A stretch of DNA of 64,000 bases, taken from positions 33,439,129 to 33,503,128 of the forward strand of contig NC_052016.1 of NCBI RefSeq assembly GCF_015832195.1, written 5' to 3'. The notes below the pieces were generated by a model. It was given only the letters and a program-made list of their open reading frames with translations, did no database searches and was not told the origin of the DNA. A program made the position numbers and the translations under genes. Origin of the DNA: Motacilla alba alba (Eukaryota; Chordata; Aves; Passeriformes; Motacillidae). This document shows, piece after piece, positions 15,001 to 27,786 of this stretch; position 1 is the first letter of the stretch; every line of letters starts with the position of its first letter.

Positions 15001-17630
15001 ACTGGAGAGAGGCCACCTGGAAACGAATAAAAAAACTCTAGGAAATCCATCAGAGCAGAAGAAGTCATTTATAAGATAGACAGGGTGGGCAAAAGGTTTC
15101 CCTTTTGCTAGGGGGAAGATATTTATATATACATTTATACATTCTTGACTTCTGGGATTGAATGTTTTGTGAAAATACCCTTCAGAAGACATTCTGACTC
15201 AAGACTCAGTTTCCAAATACTTTCTACATCCTTATGGTGTGAAATACGGTGGAGGGACTGGTCTTAAACACTAAACTGATATTATTCCCAGGGAATTGGA
15301 GATTATTCTTTGGCAACCACCTTTTCCAGCTGCTTGCTTTTGTTATTGACTGACACGGTGCACACCAAGGTGAGGTTTGCAGCTCAGGAGTGAGAAGAAC
15401 TGTGTGCACTCACAGACAGTGTGAGATGTGTCTGTCTGGACTGTGGGTACTTGCATGTGACCTTGGGGCCAAATGTCTGCTTTCAGTCAACAGAAAAGGA
15501 GTCAATGCAGGCTGCAGACTCTGGAGAGCCATTCAACCTGTGTCTAGCTGTGTTTACTGTGTCTAACAAGAGCAGCACAACTCTCCAATGCACCACCTGC
15601 ATTGACTGGATCTCTGCTGATCTCTGCAGTGTCAGAGCTTTCCACATACCTGCACTTTAGCAATGCAGCTGGAGGTAAATCTTGCTGTCAGAAAGAAGTT
15701 TTGGAAATTCATTCACTGCCAGATTCTAAGGTGAAACAGGCTTCAACCATTGCATATTCAGTTGGTGTTGCCTTATTGTTGTGGTCTGCTTTTCTTGTAG
15801 CTTGCTCTAGCCTTAGGTATCTGCCTTCAAAGTGTTAATTGCAAACACAACACGCCCTGATAGCAAATATGTAAGTTACTCTTTTGCAGACTAAGATTGC
15901 CTTATAACATCACAAAATGGGGCTTCAGCAATTTTGAACAAAAACCAGTCTGAGGGCAATCAATCAGATCATTGATTTCTATGCACAAAATGAGATGTTG
16001 CTCAACTGCAACATTTTGACTTCCACTAAGTAGGAGATGCAGTGGTATGGAAGTAATAACTGAATCTTAAACTCCTCACTGTAGATAAATTGTCTCAGCA
16101 GCATTTCTCCTGTTCAGAGAGTTGCCATCTCTTAACCAATAAGCACTTTCTGTAGGAACACTGCATTTTGCTGGCTGCCTTCCCACAAGATTTGTGAATA
16201 GGTAGTTCCAATGGTGCAAACTCCTCACTTGGAACAGAGAGGGTGTTGATGAAAGCTGCTTTCAAATCAGTTCAGTCCCTCTGGGATCAAATTACATTTG
16301 GAGACAGAAGACCTTCTGTTACATCAGACAGAACAAAGTTACCTGTTTTACTGTGGTTTATGTCGTCAGCACAGCCATGTGCAGAACACAACCAACAAAA
16401 CCACTGTGTTGTGCACCACCATTTCACCAGGAATACTAGAATCTGTGTTGATTCCTTGGCATGTGACCTTCAAAAAGGCCAGTGAATAGGGGGTTTAAAT
16501 CTCATCTCTCTGCATCTGCTCTGAAGTTGTTGGTTTTTGTTATGGAGAGACCTAGCAGCACACTTTCTACAGCATCCAAATGACAAAATTTTCCAGTAAT
16601 TGGACAATGTATCTCTGAGTTGCCCATGCAGAAAACAAGTAAAGAACAGTAATAGTATCATTCTCTTGCTATCCAAGATATCCTAACATCAGAAGGGATC
16701 ATGTACTCAGTCTTTCTCATTCCTGACACATTTTGAACTGGCAAAGAAGTCCAGGGACCCATCTCTCCTCTTGTTGGATGGATTGCAGGGCCAACATCCT
16801 AGGTCAAGAGCCTAATGATAGGAGCTCCTGGGGGATCAGGTTATTTCATGCCTGAAGACTATTGCCTTCACCAGTCTCATAAATAACACAATAGGAGCTT
16901 CTGTAAGATAGACTGTGTCTTTTTCTTCAGGCAGAAAATCTCACACAGTTCCATGATTTATACAAATGCAGAGCAGCCATTTGCCTTGTAAGACAGATGA
17001 ACATTATGGAGATCTTTTCTCACATGTTGTTGGAATGCTGAAAGGCAATCTACTACACAATTGATAGTAAGGCTTTGCCAAAGAAGGAGGAAATACTTTG
17101 TCCCCTAAATCCTGACTGGAGAGGGCAATGTACTGACAAGGTGGATAATGACAATGAAACACTGGAAAAGTTGCTCAGCTGGGGAGTTGTGGAGCCTCTA
17201 CCCCACAGATGCTTTGGGAAGCGGTTTTACATCTGAAAGGAAGGACACTAATGAAGCTGTTGCTGTCTTTTGAAGGAGAATTGATTAGCCTAACTTCCCA
17301 AAATCTGTGAAGGCTTACAGTTTAGTAAAAGCTAGAGTATCTGGTCAGGATCAAGGCCCCACAGGCAGGCATTGTTAAGCCAGGCCAGACAAGATGGACA
17401 CATTATTATGAGGCTCCCAGCTCACACTGCACTGACTTTTGCACTGCAAAACATCTGCTGAAGACAACAAGAATTCAGATATGAAGAAAAGCAGGACTTG
17501 TCCTCAATATTCAATAGCAAGAAGCTCCTAGGGTTTGGGCAGAAAAGAGCACTCTGTCTCATACAAAGACATTGCAAAATCCTTCACTTGAGTTACTTGA
17601 TGCAAAATATCTCTGCTCATTCGTGCTGGA
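6063..17630. other. Non-coding DNA, no gene supported
   Basis: More than 11 kb without a recognisable exon. Several minus-strand frames of 145-190 codons occur (7744-8196, 10407-10871, 10906-11478, 14755-15192), but none has a domain, signal peptide, family motif or credible splice boundaries. Most are opposed by open frames on the other strand, so I treat them as chance. A small tandem duplication at 9241-9280 is listed separately. Confidence 0.5.
9241..9280. repeat. Two-copy 18-bp direct repeat
   Basis: The 18-mer AGCAGTTCCTGCTACTGC occurs at 9241-9258 and again at 9263-9280, separated by TGAT, giving a period of 22. The copies are identical, consistent with a recent local slippage duplication. 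Confidence 0.9.
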
Positions 17631-17639
17631 GCAGCTAAA

Positions 17640-17880
17640 TTAAGTGTGTTGTTTTCTATAAATCCTTCCTGTTGTCAGTGGGTTGCCTTTTACTTATGGC
17701 CATTGTCCCTTTTGTTGCTACCAAGGAAAGAAACATAGCAGAGAGCTTTTGTTTAATGAGCCATCACATTTAAACATCATTTGTCTCAGTTGTTTTCCTT
17801 TTCTCATCTACCTTTGCTCATTAAACTCCACCCTGCTTGGCTGTTAACAGCATAATCATGGGGAGCAATAGCATCACGAG
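17640..17880. other. Candidate conserved non-coding element
   Basis: This AT-rich stretch differs in texture from its surroundings: closely spaced homeobox-like TTAAT/ATTAA cores, SOX-like ATTGTCC/TTTGTT motifs and no repeat signature. Stretches of this type in gene deserts next to developmental or neural genes are often conserved enhancers. This is inference from composition only; no alignment could be made. Confidence 0.2.
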
Positions 17881-20800
17881 ATTCCTCGTACCAGCGTGAT
17901 GCTGCTACCCCTGCTGCTCTCCCCCTATTCACCAGCTCTGATGGGGCTGTGCTTGCCTAGCATTACAGCCAGGGTAGCAGCAGCTTCAGAGCCAGCTTAC
18001 TCCGAAGGCTAAACAGCTGGAACTGTACTTCCCCATATGGAGCAAGGTTTCAGATGGATTTTCTTGGTGCTGCCTGTGACGTTCACCTTGTCCTTCTGCC
18101 CGTCTGTTGCAGCCAGTTGCCAGCCCCTTGCCTCTGCAGAGGGCAGAGGGCAAGGGAAAGGGCCATCAGTCTGCTCTGTACAGATGGCATGTCAGCTGTG
18201 GCAACATTCACTGGGGACAGGGACAAAAAAAAGTGAGGTAGAAGAGTGGCATTTGTGCCCCTCTGCAGAGGTGCTGCAGGAGATTCTCCAGCATAAAGGT
18301 TCTCTTGTGCTTCTTTCCCTATCCAGGAACTTCAGCAATCCTAACCCAGGCAACCTAAGCCAAGCAAGCAGGAGAAGAAGTAACAGGGCAAGGCTTTGGG
18401 ATAAGGGAGCTACTTGCTCCAGTCATTCTATGACTGCAGAGATCTTAGACAGAGTTAGAGTGGGCAATGACAAATGTCATTTCCACAGTTCTAGTCTTCA
18501 TGTGTGTGCCAAAATATGAGCCAAAAAATTCCCCTTGCATCCCTGCACCTCTTGCTTAGTCAGTTTTGGGGAGGAAGAGTACACCCATTGACTCTTACCA
18601 TGGCTCATTTTTAGCATGAAGAACTATAATGAAACTCAGACTCGGAGTCGTTTACCTCTGTGGCTTACACTGCCATCTCTTCTCAGCTGCCCATCACAGG
18701 AACATTCAGATCCTGATGGATGCCACTTGGTATCTGTGAGGGTAGTACTAGGACCAGAAAACTGCAGCAGCATTCTGCAGTACCTGGTGCTTGTCGTGTT
18801 ACCTGCATGAAGGAACATGTGATGAGTTTAGCCTGCAGCTCACAGCAGCCAAGTCCAGGAACCGGTGGTGGGAGATACCAACTGTGGAGCTGTCATTCTT
18901 CTGGCTCATGGGCAAACAGCTGAGTCTGGAATAGCCATGAGTGGGACAGTGGCCCCACAGTGCTAACACAGGCCTTGTTAACCCAGCCAGGAAGGCAGGT
19001 CCTCAAAGAAAGTGTCCTTCCATCTGCACCACCATTAGCTGGCTCTGTTACGTTTCTCGCCTATACCAGACAGATTAAGAGTTTGCATGGGATCTTATCA
19101 GAGGATAAATCAAAGACCCAAAGTTCATTAAAACAGAGAAAACTGGACACAAGGAAGACATTTCTGAGAACATATTGTAACATCAAATCCCTGCAGAGAT
19201 GGTCAAATCTGAATATTCTTCCCAGACCATTAGGAATACTCAGTAGACCCTGTAACCTCCCATCAGTGGGAAGGTTAACATCAATCTCAAATAAAGTCCA
19301 CGTGCCAGTCCTCCAGTCACTCAACCTTCCTACGAGCTGAAGGCAGCCAGGACAGAAAATATTCACACATTTGGATGTGCATATTCCCATTCTATACAAA
19401 GCCACTGTGTGCAAGCAACTCTGCCTTGACCCCTGGGTAACCCTGAGCCCCTTTTCTCTCAGGCTGAATTGGCCATTACAACTACCAGGCTCACAAGAAA
19501 AAGTATTCCTATGGCAGAATGAGGAACCAAGGGGCAGAACTTTTCTAATGGGTGGCAATTGTGCTTCTTTGTCAGCACCAAAATCATGCCACATAAATAT
19601 GCACACGGCGCTGGGCCCATCTTTCTCAATTAGACAGGCTGTGGCAGACAGCTCAGCCTCAGCAAGTCAGAGCTGAACATCTACTTCTCCAAGACTCAAC
19701 CCAGTGAGCACTATGAGTGGGGCTCAACCTCTTTCATAGTGCAAGTTCACCCTAGACTTACAGAGGAGCAGAAGAGTTGCAACTCCTCCATACTAACCCA
19801 ATGTTGCTGATATTCATCTCTCCTTTATTCACCCACCCAGACTGGAAAAAACTCTACCAGCCTTCTTAATTATTCTGTGTACCTTTCCTTCTCATGAAAA
19901 AAGGCACTTTCATAACATCATGTCCAACTGGCACAGCACAGCTAACTTCTCTTTTATGAAGGGCTTGATCTAGAGCCAGTGAAGTCTCTCTTGCTCCTCT
20001 TCAATTCTTGCTGTCCAGACCCAACTCATTCTTCTCCAGCTAAGCTTTTATTCAGCAATACCCTCTATTTAGTCAGTGCAGGGAAATTTTACCAGTATAA
20101 ACTAGGTTATGAGATTGAAAAGTAAGTCATTTTACTGGTGAATATATGGATAGAAACTCCTTTGCCCCTTTGTTTTAGTGATGTTTTGGAAGAGGCTTAA
20201 ATTAAACCAAAAAGTCATTTATTCTAAAAGAATGCCTGCAGGGGACATAAACCAATAGTGCCTTAATTATGCCTGTATGCTCATTTTGATTGCTTTAATG
20301 TTTCTAATTACAGTGTTAACACTTCTCCCATTTGACAAGCAGGGAAGACAATTTGGCTCAACCAAGGAAGCTGGAGCATGGGTTATGGGAGATGTACATC
20401 ACCTTCCAGAATGGCTTGCTCCTGCCAGCTTGGAAAGAAAGGATGCTCTCATCGGCATTCTGTTATTTCAGCTTGTTCTTCCGCTGGGGCACTGATGGGG
20501 CAGCATTTTCAATGACATTGCGGTGGCAATGAAAATGCTGCTATTGCCACTTTTGGCAAGAAAACTTTGTGGACATTTGCAGAATCATAGAAAACACAGT
20601 TGAAAGAAACTGCAAAGAATGATCTCTGCTTTCCTTGTGGGAGAAGACAAGATTCAGTGTGTTCATCCAAACTTCTCTACAGGCAGAAGGCCTCGAGCCA
20701 TTTATTCCTGTGCTTAATTACTGTACCATTAGTAAAGGCTTCTTAATGTCTAACGAGATCTTCCTTCTGTTTAAGCCAATTACATATTGTCCTATCCCCC

Positions 20801-21921
20801 TGGAGACACTGATTATTACTTCAAAGCATGTTATGGCCAATACAAATTTAACAGCAAAGGCTGGATAGTGAGTGAGGTATCTCAAGGCTGATACTTACAT
20901 ACATTTGGAAAAAAGCCATTGCCTGGGCAATTTTAAGGGGTCTCCATAGATAATATAAGTGCTAAAAAACTTCACTACAGAAAATTTTAATCCAATTTGT
21001 TTAGATGGAAGAAAAGGACGAGAGCTTTTAACTATTGCCTGCAAAAACATGCTTCTCTTATGTCCAGAAGAATGCTAATTGAGATCCCTTAATGAAATAA
21101 TCTGAACTATAATACAATTGGTGAGCAATAGATCATATTTATATCTTAGTAAACTTAATCAATGTATCGAATGCAGGAAGGGCTTCTAGTCTCTCAGCTC
21201 TAAGATTGCAGTGCCCAAGATTTAGACATAGCCTCATGATCAGACAAGCTTTTTGTCACCATGTTATTCACTGCTGAGCTAACACAGCCCATCTAAAACA
21301 GCAACAAGGGCAAGAGAAAGAAAGAAAACCCACAGAAGTCAATAAAGTAATACTTCATATAACTGTATCGCTCTCTTTGTAATCAGTTCCACCCCATTTT
21401 TAGTCTCAGATTTAGCCCCCATGTGTGCTCAGGGCCAAAAATAAACCTTTTTATTTCCCTCTGAAAACACCGAACTTTTAAAGGTAAGTGGGCCAACTCC
21501 TCTGAAATCAACATTGCTTTCCTGGTTCATTATCTAATTCCCTCTTTGACCACATCCCAAGAAAGTTGCCAGTATCCATCCTGCCCCCTTCCACCCATCA
21601 TCCCAGAAGATCACCTGTTTGCAGCATCTGGCTTGCCCTGCTCCCAGGACAGCACATCTGGTCTGATTTCTGTAGGCACCAAGACTGCTCCAGGTTTTCC
21701 AGGAACAGTCATTATTCAGAGCCAGGTGGAGCATGCACTTCTCCAATCCCTGCAGATTAGAACATTCATAAAAGTTAAGATAAATCACCAAAGATGTGAA
21801 ACGAGTGCACAGGAAAGCATGTTAAGCCCTGCATGGATATATGGAGATAAAGTGACCTTTGCTTTGCCTTTGTTTAATTGTCACCATAGTGAACCGCGGC
21901 CATTTTCCTTCTGTATCAGAG
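17881..21921. other. Non-coding DNA, no gene supported
   Basis: No exon recognised. The frames at 18037-18519 (plus) and 19061-19606 (minus) are the longest and lack any motif. At 20581-20625 a fragment resembling the reverse complement of a CR1 3' tail (AGAATCATAGA followed by a GAATGATCT block) may be a very old remnant, too degraded to call firmly. Confidence 0.45.
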
Positions 21922-21933
21922 CCCCCCCCCCCC
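21922..21933. repeat. Poly-C run of 12
   Basis: Twelve consecutive C residues on the plus strand. Runs like this are prone to sequencing length error as well as true length polymorphism. Confidence 0.95.
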
Positions 21934-22049
21934 AGAAGTTAAATGCACTTCAACTTCTGCACATTACCTCACACCTCACACTAATTTGTCTTAACTTCCT
22001 ATGTAAACAAGCCCTCAGAGGACTGTTTTTTTCCTCTCTCATGTGATGG

Positions 22050-22070
22050 TTCACTTTGTCACAAAGTGAA
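22050..22070. repeat. Inverted repeat with 9-bp arms
   Basis: TTCACTTTG at 22050-22058 is followed by the 3-base loop TCA and then the exact complement CAAAGTGAA at 22062-22070. Both arms carry a CTTTG/CAAAG core of the kind bound by TCF/LEF, SOX or nuclear-receptor proteins. Function is not established. Confidence 0.8.
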
Positions 22071-25000
22071 ATGCATTGGAGAAAACCATTTGCAGTGAAT
22101 TTTCCCTCAGTTGTGCCTGCAGTGACCTCTTTGCTGTGAATTGCTGTAAAACTTTTCCCTCTGCCTAACCTTATATGTTTGGTTTTTTTCTCTTTCACAC
22201 ATCTATATTAGAACAGCTTATAATTATTAAAGCACCATCCCTCTACCAGGCAGAGAGGGAACTGCTGGCCTGGTCTACAGGTGAGGTACAGAGATGATCT
22301 AGGGAGAGTAACTGCTGGGCTAAGGATCACACAGGCTGTCTACATCTGAGCATAGAAAACATCTAAACCCAGACCTCTTCTGTCCCTGGAAACATATTTT
22401 CTCCTCCTCTCAGTGAATTTTTCCTTGTTAGAAATAGTCAATGAGCTTCTGAAAACCACAGGATCATGCCAGTTTTGTGGGAAAGAAAAAATGAAAAATT
22501 ACTGCCATCTGCATGACTACCATCAGGGGACAAATCTTTCCCTCTCCCTCTCCCCCTTGTATTCCATCCTCCCTTTTTACTTAAGAGCAGTAGGAGACCT
22601 TCACATTAAGATACTGAACCCATCACAGTTGGAATAGACAAAGTGAAAAGGGAGGTGATGGAGGCTGAGACAATGTATTTTTAGTCATTTCGATGAATTA
22701 TGGAGATGTGAAGCTGATAATTTATTGAAGAAGGGAAACGGGGGACTCTATGTAAATGTTTTCAGATGAATAATTAATGTGCCTTTCTAGCATCAGGGGG
22801 TCTTTAATTAAAGCCTCCGTTAAACAAGGGAAGGCAGACAGGCCTGGCTCCTTGCAGCAGCTAATTGCACCTTTCCCATGTACAGATACGATTCAGAGAC
22901 AAAGTATCACTTGCACAAATAAAGAAGGACAGATCCTATCTAGGGTGAGTGGGGGGAGGCTGTAGAGGCCAGCTGAGTGACCCCAGGGCTGAGGCGGTCT
23001 GCATCATATTTTAAATTAGCTTGGCATACAGGCCAAATAAGGGGGTGTGCGGAAGGGAGGATGAAGAGGGTACAGTGGCCACAAGGTTTTGAGGAATGCA
23101 GAAAGCCCCTCACAACCGTCTGTGGATTACAGCCTCTTCAAGAGGGATCTACTGACAGGGTTATCCAGGGTCTTGCTGTCACTGCGTGATACATTTGCCA
23201 TCCAAAATCCTGTTCCGTGTCATGCTTGCCTCCCTGTTCCAATGCCAGGAATGGGTTCACAACAGAGGGGAGCACAGCGATGAGGCAGTGTTCGCAGGAT
23301 GGAACAAAAAGGCAAACTTCCCAGTACCCAGCTGCTGTCCTTATGCCCAGCATCCCCCATATGCACCACTCCCTCAGCTGAACTGCACAATGACCCTTCC
23401 TTCCTTCTGGGGTTTCACAGCTGATGGAGACAGGATTGGATGAAGGTTCATTGTGGACTTCGGCCAGAACACAGCATCCCCCCTCTCTCATGCCATGTGT
23501 AGATGGTGAGACCAAACTTAAGCCCTCTGCCTTACAAGGACTGGGCCTCCCAGAAGGTCTGTAATTATTTTCCAAGAGAACGTATAAAACCATAATAGTT
23601 TCAGGAACTAGAATGGGACAATTAAGGAATGACAAAACCAGTCCCAGTAAATACTGCTGAGGAGCTTCTAATACAATCCCAAATTTTACTTATTTGACTG
23701 CCATAGGAACAGCAGGTAAATTTACAATCAGGGAAAAAAAGTATTGTTTGCCTTGAGAATGTTATCTAAACTAGACACAGATTAATTCATTTTGACACCT
23801 TGGCAAACAAACTATCCCATTTTTTTCATTCATCTTTACCTCCAGTAACATACCTGGTAACATTAAAAATGAGGGAAAAATAGTCAGCGGAAACTTTATT
23901 TTTAACAGAAAGGGTTAAATCTAAGGTAGGCTAAACAGGTTCCCAAAGCAAATATTTCCAAACACAGAGCTAATAGCACACCTCTTTCCTGCACTGCTGA
24001 AGACTGGCCTGAAGAAGACCTTGAGGGGTTACCTACTCCATGCTGGTCATCTATGAAACACGTTTGCTTATCCTGTTGCCCCCACTTTCTGAAGCCACAC
24101 TTGAGGCACGCCCTTTCAGGAAACTTTGAGCAGAAAGACAATTCGGAAAACACCCCTTCAAGATAGGTCTCACTGATTTCTGCAAACATCTTGGTTTTCA
24201 GGAAAGGCCCGAATCTTCGCTATTGAGAGCATGTGTCTTCTGTTTGCCCACACCAACGCTCTTGACAGGCCTGACATGCCCGCGGCCTCAGGGAAGGTTT
24301 ACTGCTGCGGAGGCAAGTGCTGCCACAAGGTCCCGGGGGCTGCCGCACTCCGAGGCCCTTCGAGCAGCTACGAGGCTCTGCTGCTCTCTGCTGGGAAATG
24401 CGGGCAGAGCCCGAGCTGCAGGAAGTGCTGGGGAAGAGCTGCATTTGCCAGCACACAAACACTCAGAGCCACCTGTACAAGCGCAGACACCTGGGTACAG
24501 GTGTCTCCTCTTCAACATCGCTGCCAGAAGTACACCCACATCAAGGTTTGCTGGTACAGGAGCAGTCTGGATGCAAATCTGCAGCCCCAGACACCTCTCT
24601 TCCCCTCGCACCCCAGCCCCCTACCTCATGCAGGAGCTAGTTTTCTCCACTCTCTTGCACTAACACCTGCCCTCCTTCCAGCCTGTTTTTTTTCTCAAAA
24701 CCCTCTGGATCGAGAGCAGAACAATTAACCACCATTGAGGCAAGGAACCAACGTGCAGGGCAGCCTCATGACCCCCACAGAGTCACCGGTCAGGACACAG
24801 ATGAGCAGAGATGTCTCTCCAAGGACCCCAAGCCTCTGTCTCACAGCCTGGGGGTTTTTTTTGATCATTGCTCCATGACCTAAAGCTGCTCTTTGTTCAC
24901 CAGAGGTCAGGAAGGCTTTCACCATGTCTGGCCACACCTGTGCAAGAGCACAGGTCAGAGAGTTTTGGGGCTACAGTGTACAGAGAGCAACAAGGCCCCG

Positions 25001-25179
25001 GCTGTGGGTATCAACTGGGCTGCTGCAGCTCACTGATCATGTGGCAGGTGAGCTCCCTGCTGCGGCCACCAACTTCAGCCTGGGGGAAACCCCAGCTCCG
25101 GACAGCAAATCCCACACAAAGGAGAGGATCAAATCTCCCAACATGGTGATGGCCAAGGCCCTTTGCCCCTTTAAGCAAT
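22071..25179. other. Non-coding DNA, including a GC-rich patch at 24.2-24.7 kb
   Basis: No exon recognised. Around 24230-24640 the sequence becomes GC-rich with scattered CpG and is open in several frames on both strands, which is expected of GC-rich DNA. I looked there for a minus-strand first exon of IGSF11 (a hydrophobic signal peptide followed by a donor site) and could not identify one. Confidence 0.4.
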
Positions 25180-26000
25180 GACATTTAAATTTGCTGATCT
25201 GTTTCATCCCATGCATCTCATTACAATTTTCAAGTGGATGAGGTGACTGGAATTCGAGATGGGGGCTTTCAGGATTTGGCTATTATATACATATATTTAC
25301 AGCTCAATAAAATAAGAAGAAATATTCACAGTCTGTTTACTGTGGAAAGTGATTTCTTCCAACTCTCCACTGCAGACTTGCAAGAAACCAATCAAAGAGG
25401 CTCACGAGTGGTTTGAGCATAATTTATTAACCCGAAAGGGGCCGCATTGTTAACCAACATTATTTATAGTGAGCAGCTCAACCATCTCTACCGAACAACT
25501 GTGCGATACTGCAGGGACAAATGCAGTGAGTTACTACAGAGACAGGACAAAACCAGCAGCATGTCTTTGTTACAGCTGTTAGAAAAAGCATCCCCAGGAG
25601 ACAGACACTGAATCTCTAATGGCTATCTTATTTCTCTGACAATTTATTTAAGTTTTAACTTAACAGCAGGAATGATAGCCACAGTTACACAGTGACTCCC
25701 AATAAAGGAGTGTATTGCTAATCTGCAGCTGGTGTTTTCTTATTTATTTCAAAGTCTTTAAGTTCCAGACTTAGCATATGGTGCCATATAAATAATGATA
25801 TAATAATATGCTTTTGCTTTCCATGTGCCTGTGCAGAAAAAAAGCCATGTGATTTATCTTACATGAGCATTGTATTTAAGGCATTATTTTGCTCAGAATT
25901 TTTAATGCATTTTAAATGCATCTTCTGGTTTTTTTAATCTGTTCTTTTGAAAGAATAAACAGAGCAGTGATGTTTATTTAATAGAGTCATTCATCTTACT
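25180..26000. other. Candidate conserved non-coding block
   Basis: Long AT-rich, repeat-free sequence with dense homeodomain-like TAATTTATTA, TTAAC and AATAAA cores and a near-palindromic pair of ATGCAT boxes at 25905-25921. It lies about 1.8 kb upstream of the CpG promoter. The texture resembles vertebrate conserved non-coding elements, but this is compositional inference; cross-species alignment would decide. Confidence 0.25.
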
Positions 26001-27002
26001 TCCCTGTGCAAAATCCTAGCTTTCCAGACCCAGCAGCCAGATCGCTGCAGTAGGCAGTGGGGTTGAAAATGGAGAGATCTGCTGTTTACCAACGAAGCAC
26101 AGATGAAAGGAACACATGGGGCTCGAGATTTACCCACAGCACGACACTATTTGAAGCCAGCAGGCAGCTGAGAACTGCTTAGTCCTGTCCAGTAGAGGAT
26201 AGAGAGGAGAAACCCATGGGAGAAGTCCTGCAGGGAGTCATGCTGTGGAGAACACAGCTCTGGGATGGCTCAGCACACAACCATCCTAACACACAACTGA
26301 TATCAAGATGCCTCCTTCAGATAAAACTGTATCAGCAGTTACAAAAAGCCAGCAGTCCCATGCTGTCTGGAACCATCACTGTCACATGGAGAAATGGGAG
26401 ATGCAAGAGGGGATCAGAGTGAGAATGACTTGGCATCCCATGAGTGCAAACAGCAGCGCTCCAGTGCAAGATGATCTGAATGGTCAGCGTGGCTGAGGAT
26501 ATGGACAGCCCTGTCATGAACCTGGTACTGCAGCAGTGAGGCAGCTGTTTCTCTTCAAATGCCAATGGCATAACCTGAAAAACACACACAAAGTGAACTG
26601 CTCTGAATCGAAATGACATCTGTAAGTTTAGAACAGCTTTTGAAGTCCTGTATCTCCCCTCCTCTCATCCCCATAAGCCCCCATGGCATTTTCAGCCAGT
26701 TGTTTCAAACCCAGCTCTTGTCAGACTGGAGCATGAACCAGAATATGTCAGAAGCTGGTTACTGTGGTAACCCAGCAGAGCTCTTATCTTTCGCCTTTCA
26801 TCTCCTCTTTGGGGAAAACTGGCAGTCTGTTTATTTGCTTTTTCTGACGAAGTTCATCACACAGAACACAAACTGTCTGAATCTGTGTAAAACAGAGGAC
26901 AGGAGAAAGCGCCTCTCCCATCAATGTACATGGAAATATTTCTCTCGGCACTCTCTCTTGCTTCCCTGTACAAGCTATTTGACACGTCTTTTTCCAGGAC
27001 TG

Positions 27003-27058
27003 AGACCAGAACTAGAACCAAAACCAGAACCAGAGCCAGAGCCAGGACTAGGGCCAGG
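27003..27058. repeat. Degenerate hexanucleotide repeat (AGAACC/AGAGCC)n
   Basis: About nine imperfect 6-base units related to AGAACC and AGAGCC. They lie immediately upstream of the CR1 tail and read as Pro-Glu repeats in one frame, which explains the apparent 188-codon frame at 26613-27179. No coding role is supported. Confidence 0.75.
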
Positions 27059-27672
27059 CACCACCACCAGTGACATCCTGGCCTGTATTAGGAATTGTGT
27101 GAACAGCGGGACCAGGGCAGTGATTATGCCCCTGCACTCAGCACTGGGGAGGCCACTCCTCAAATCCTGTCTCTTCTGAATCGAGCCCATTTCTGGGCCC
27201 CTTCACGACAACACATTGAGGTGCTGGAGAGAGTACAGAGAAGGCAATGGAGCTGGCGAAGGGTTTGGAGCACAAGTCCTACAAGGAGCAGCTGAGGGAG
27301 CTGGGGGATGCTCAGCCTGGAGGAAAGAAGGCTCGGGGGAACCTTATCACTCTCCATAACCACCTGTAAACAGATTGCAGCCAGGTGGGGGTTGGTCTCT
27401 TCTGCCAGGCACCCAGCGATAGGACAAGAGGACACAGTCTCAAGCTGCGCCAGGGGAGGCTTAGGTTGGACATTAGGAAGAATTTCTTCACAGAAAAAAA
27501 CGTGATTAGACATTGGAATGGGCTGCCCAGGGAGGTTGTGGAGTCACCTCCCCTGCACGTGATTAAGCAAAGATCGGACATGGCACTAACTGCCACGGTC
27601 CAGCTACCATGGTGACGCTCGGTCATCGGCTGGACGCACTGATCTTTTCCCACCGATGAACTCCGGGATTCC
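27059..27672 (+). mobile_element. CR1 LINE, 5'-truncated, next to CpG promoter
   Basis: A forward CR1 tail shown by 'gacatcctggcctgtatt' near 27072, 'gaggtgctggagagagtaca' near 27218, 'aaggctcgggggaaccttat', 'taggttggacattaggaaga' near 27463 and 'ggaatgggctgcccagg' near 27515. It ends in a degenerate 'gatcttttcc...gatgaactccgggattcc' block that matches the usual CR1 end. The element therefore stops only about 75 bp before the cAMP-response element of the next promoter. It is more CpG-rich than the other two CR1 copies, as if shielded from methylation by the island. Confidence 0.85.
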
Positions 27673-27748
27673 CACCGCCCCCGCCCTGGAATTCCGCGCT
27701 GCAATTCCGCCCTCACCCAAGATGGCCGCGCGGCACTCAGCGCCCGCG

Positions 27749-27756
27749 TGACGTCA
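27749..27756. promoter_or_regulatory. cAMP-response element TGACGTCA
   Basis: A perfect 8-base palindromic CRE inside the CpG island. CREB and the testis factor CREM bind this site, and full CREs near CpG-island starts are common in genes switched on in spermatids. It is placed 30 bp before the X-box. Confidence 0.6.
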
Positions 27757-27774
27757 GTCGCACGGCCGCCGACG

Positions 27775-27782
27775 CACGTGAC
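27775..27782. promoter_or_regulatory. E-box / CACGTGAC site
   Basis: CACGTGAC lies between the CRE and the X-box. It matches the USF/MITF/TFE family E-box extended by AC, a frequent element of housekeeping-type promoters. Binding is inferred from the motif alone. Confidence 0.45.
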
Positions 27783-27786
27783 GGCG

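Noticed and set aside
20581..20625. Reverse-strand CR1 remnant
   Set aside because: Only a short degenerate similarity to the CR1 end; not enough to call an element.
24223..24728. GC-rich patch as first exon of IGSF11
   Set aside because: No signal-peptide-like frame with a proper donor on the minus strand could be found.
26613..27179. 188-codon plus-strand open frame with Pro-Glu repeat
   Set aside because: The repeat part is the hexanucleotide microsatellite, and the end runs into CR1 sequence.
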